From: Bacteroidales bacterium
GTDB taxonomy: Bacteria > Bacteroidota > Bacteroidia > Bacteroidales > P3
DNA: 7,200 nt
Reading direction: 5' to 3'
Assembly: GCA_017507285.1 (NCBI GenBank)
Contig: JAFWBF010000095.1
Location: 1 to 7,200 of the forward strand
The translations under genes were made by a program, and so were the position numbers. The notes beneath the pieces are model-generated. The model ran no database searches. It was not told the origin of the DNA and was given only the letters and a program-made list of their open reading frames with translations. Of this stretch, positions 6,292 through 7,200 are shown in pieces; the first letter of the stretch is position 1; every line of letters starts with the position of its first letter.

Positions 6292-7200
6292 ATGCAAGCT
6301 CGTTACGATATAGTGATTATAGGTGCCGGTGCTTCCGGACTGATGGCTGCTACCATAGCCGCCGAAAAGCAACAAACAATTCTACTTGTAGAAAAGATGG
6401 ACCAGGCCGGTCGCAAGCTACGCATTACCGGCAAAGGCCGTTGCAACCTTACCAACACCTCGCCTATCAAAGAGTTTATTTCACACATAGGCTCCGACGG
6501 ACGGTTTATGCGAAACGCTTTCTCTATGTTTTTCAACAACGAGCTTATGCAGTTTTTCGAGCAGAAAGGTGTGGCACTAAACATAGAACGTGGCAGCCGT
6601 GTGTTTCCACAAAGTGGCAAAGCCCTGGACATATTCCTGGCCCTTATCAACGGCATTGAACGAAACAAAAACATCACCATACTTAAAAACACCTTGGCCA
6701 CAGAGCTTATCACCTCGCCGGCCGGCATTGCCGGAGTGGTGCTAAGCAACGGCACCACCGTAGCAGCCAACAAGGTAATTCTGGCCACCGGTGGCAAAAG
6801 CTACCCACTAACAGGCTCTACCGGCGACGGATACACATTGGCAAAAAACGTAGGCCACACCATTGTGGATCCCATACCATCGCTGGTGCCACTGGTATGT
6901 ACCGAAAAGATACCCGACGAGCTTGTAGGCTTCACCCTAAAGAACGTCAGCCTTACAATATCCGACAGCAACGACAAAAAGATTTGCAACTTCTTTGGCG
7001 AGATGACGTTTACGCCCGATGGCATTGGCGGTCCCATAGTGCTATCGGCAAGCCGAATAATAAGTCGCCGACTGCAAAACGGCGAGCAGCTACGTGCCAC
7101 CATCGATCTAAAACCGGCTCTGGATCACGAGGTACTGGATAAAAAACTTATTCGCGAGCTGGACGAAAACGGAACCCGAATACTTAAAGACGCCCTACGC
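6292..7200 (+). CDS. NAD(P)/FAD-dependent oxidoreductase, HI0933/BaiN family, 3' end missing
   Basis: Flavoprotein of the HI0933/YhiN/BaiN family. The window holds 303 codons without a stop; the family is usually about 400-420 residues, so roughly the last quarter lies to the right. Seen: FAD-binding GAGASG (11-16), Glu34 at the end of the second strand for the ribose, the family signature GRKLRITGKGRCNLTN (40-55), SGKALD (108-113), the second FAD motif ILATGGKSYP (163-172) with GSTGDGY (175-181), and GEMTFTPDGIGGP (236-248). Most family members are uncharacterised; BaiN of gut clostridia reduces bile-acid intermediates, but membership alone does not imply that here. The TPDGIGG segment differs from the THxGxSG I remember as usual. 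The ATG at 6292, 23 bases after the stress-protein stop, puts the FAD motif at the expected place. No promoter is evident in the gap, so it is probably cotranscribed. Confidence 0.92.
   Translation, partial: MQARYDIVIIGAGASGLMAATIAAEKQQTILLVEKMDQAGRKLRITGKGRCNLTNTSPIKEFISHIGSDGRFMRNAFSMFFNNELMQFFEQKGVALNIERGSRVFPQSGKALDIFLALINGIERNKNITILKNTLATELITSPAGIAGVVLSNGTTVAANKVILATGGKSYPLTGSTGDGYTLAKNVGHTIVDPIPSLVPLVCTEKIPDELVGFTLKNVSLTISDSNDKKICNFFGEMTFTPDGIGGPIVLSASRIISRRLQNGEQLRATIDLKPALDHEVLDKKLIRELDENGTRILKDALR

Overview
The window looks like a chromosomal stretch from a member of the Bacteroidota, probably Bacteroidales. No start codon has a purine-rich Shine-Dalgarno run upstream; the starts are preceded by A/T-rich sequence. 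The one good promoter has the Bacteroidota -7 element (TAnnTTTG) upstream of dapB. The left-edge protein is an Abi_2-type protein of a kind common in that phylum. All recognisable genes lie on the + strand. I cannot name a genus.

Layout: (1) 2-196 is the C-terminal end of an Abi-family (Abi_2, AbiD/AbiF-like) protein, cut by the window edge. (2) 197-521 is a non-coding stretch that ends in the dapB promoter. (3) 522-1241 is dapB, for lysine and diaminopimelate synthesis. (4) After an 80-base gap comes a close-packed run of five genes with gaps of 3, 12, 45 and 23 bases: a FecCD/BtuC-type ABC permease (1322-2338), its FecE/BtuD-type ATPase (2342-3103), RNase R (3116-5383), a two-domain universal stress protein (5429-6268), and an HI0933/BaiN-type flavoprotein that runs off the right edge (6292-7200).

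How the genes work together: the permease and ATPase form the inner-membrane core of an importer for a corrinoid, haem or ferric siderophore. No periplasmic binding protein or TonB-dependent receptor gene is present, so those parts must be encoded elsewhere. RNase R, the stress protein and the flavoprotein are general cell-maintenance functions. Their close spacing suggests cotranscription, but no shared pathway is evident. DapB is probably a separate transcription unit.

Most of the window is ordinary core genome, and I did not find a convincing new biological system. The points most worth a second look are the Abi_2 tail at the left edge, the very strong preference for the ATA isoleucine codon in the downstream genes but not in dapB, the ABC core without its binding protein, and the loss of the nucleotide-binding motif in the second half of the stress protein.
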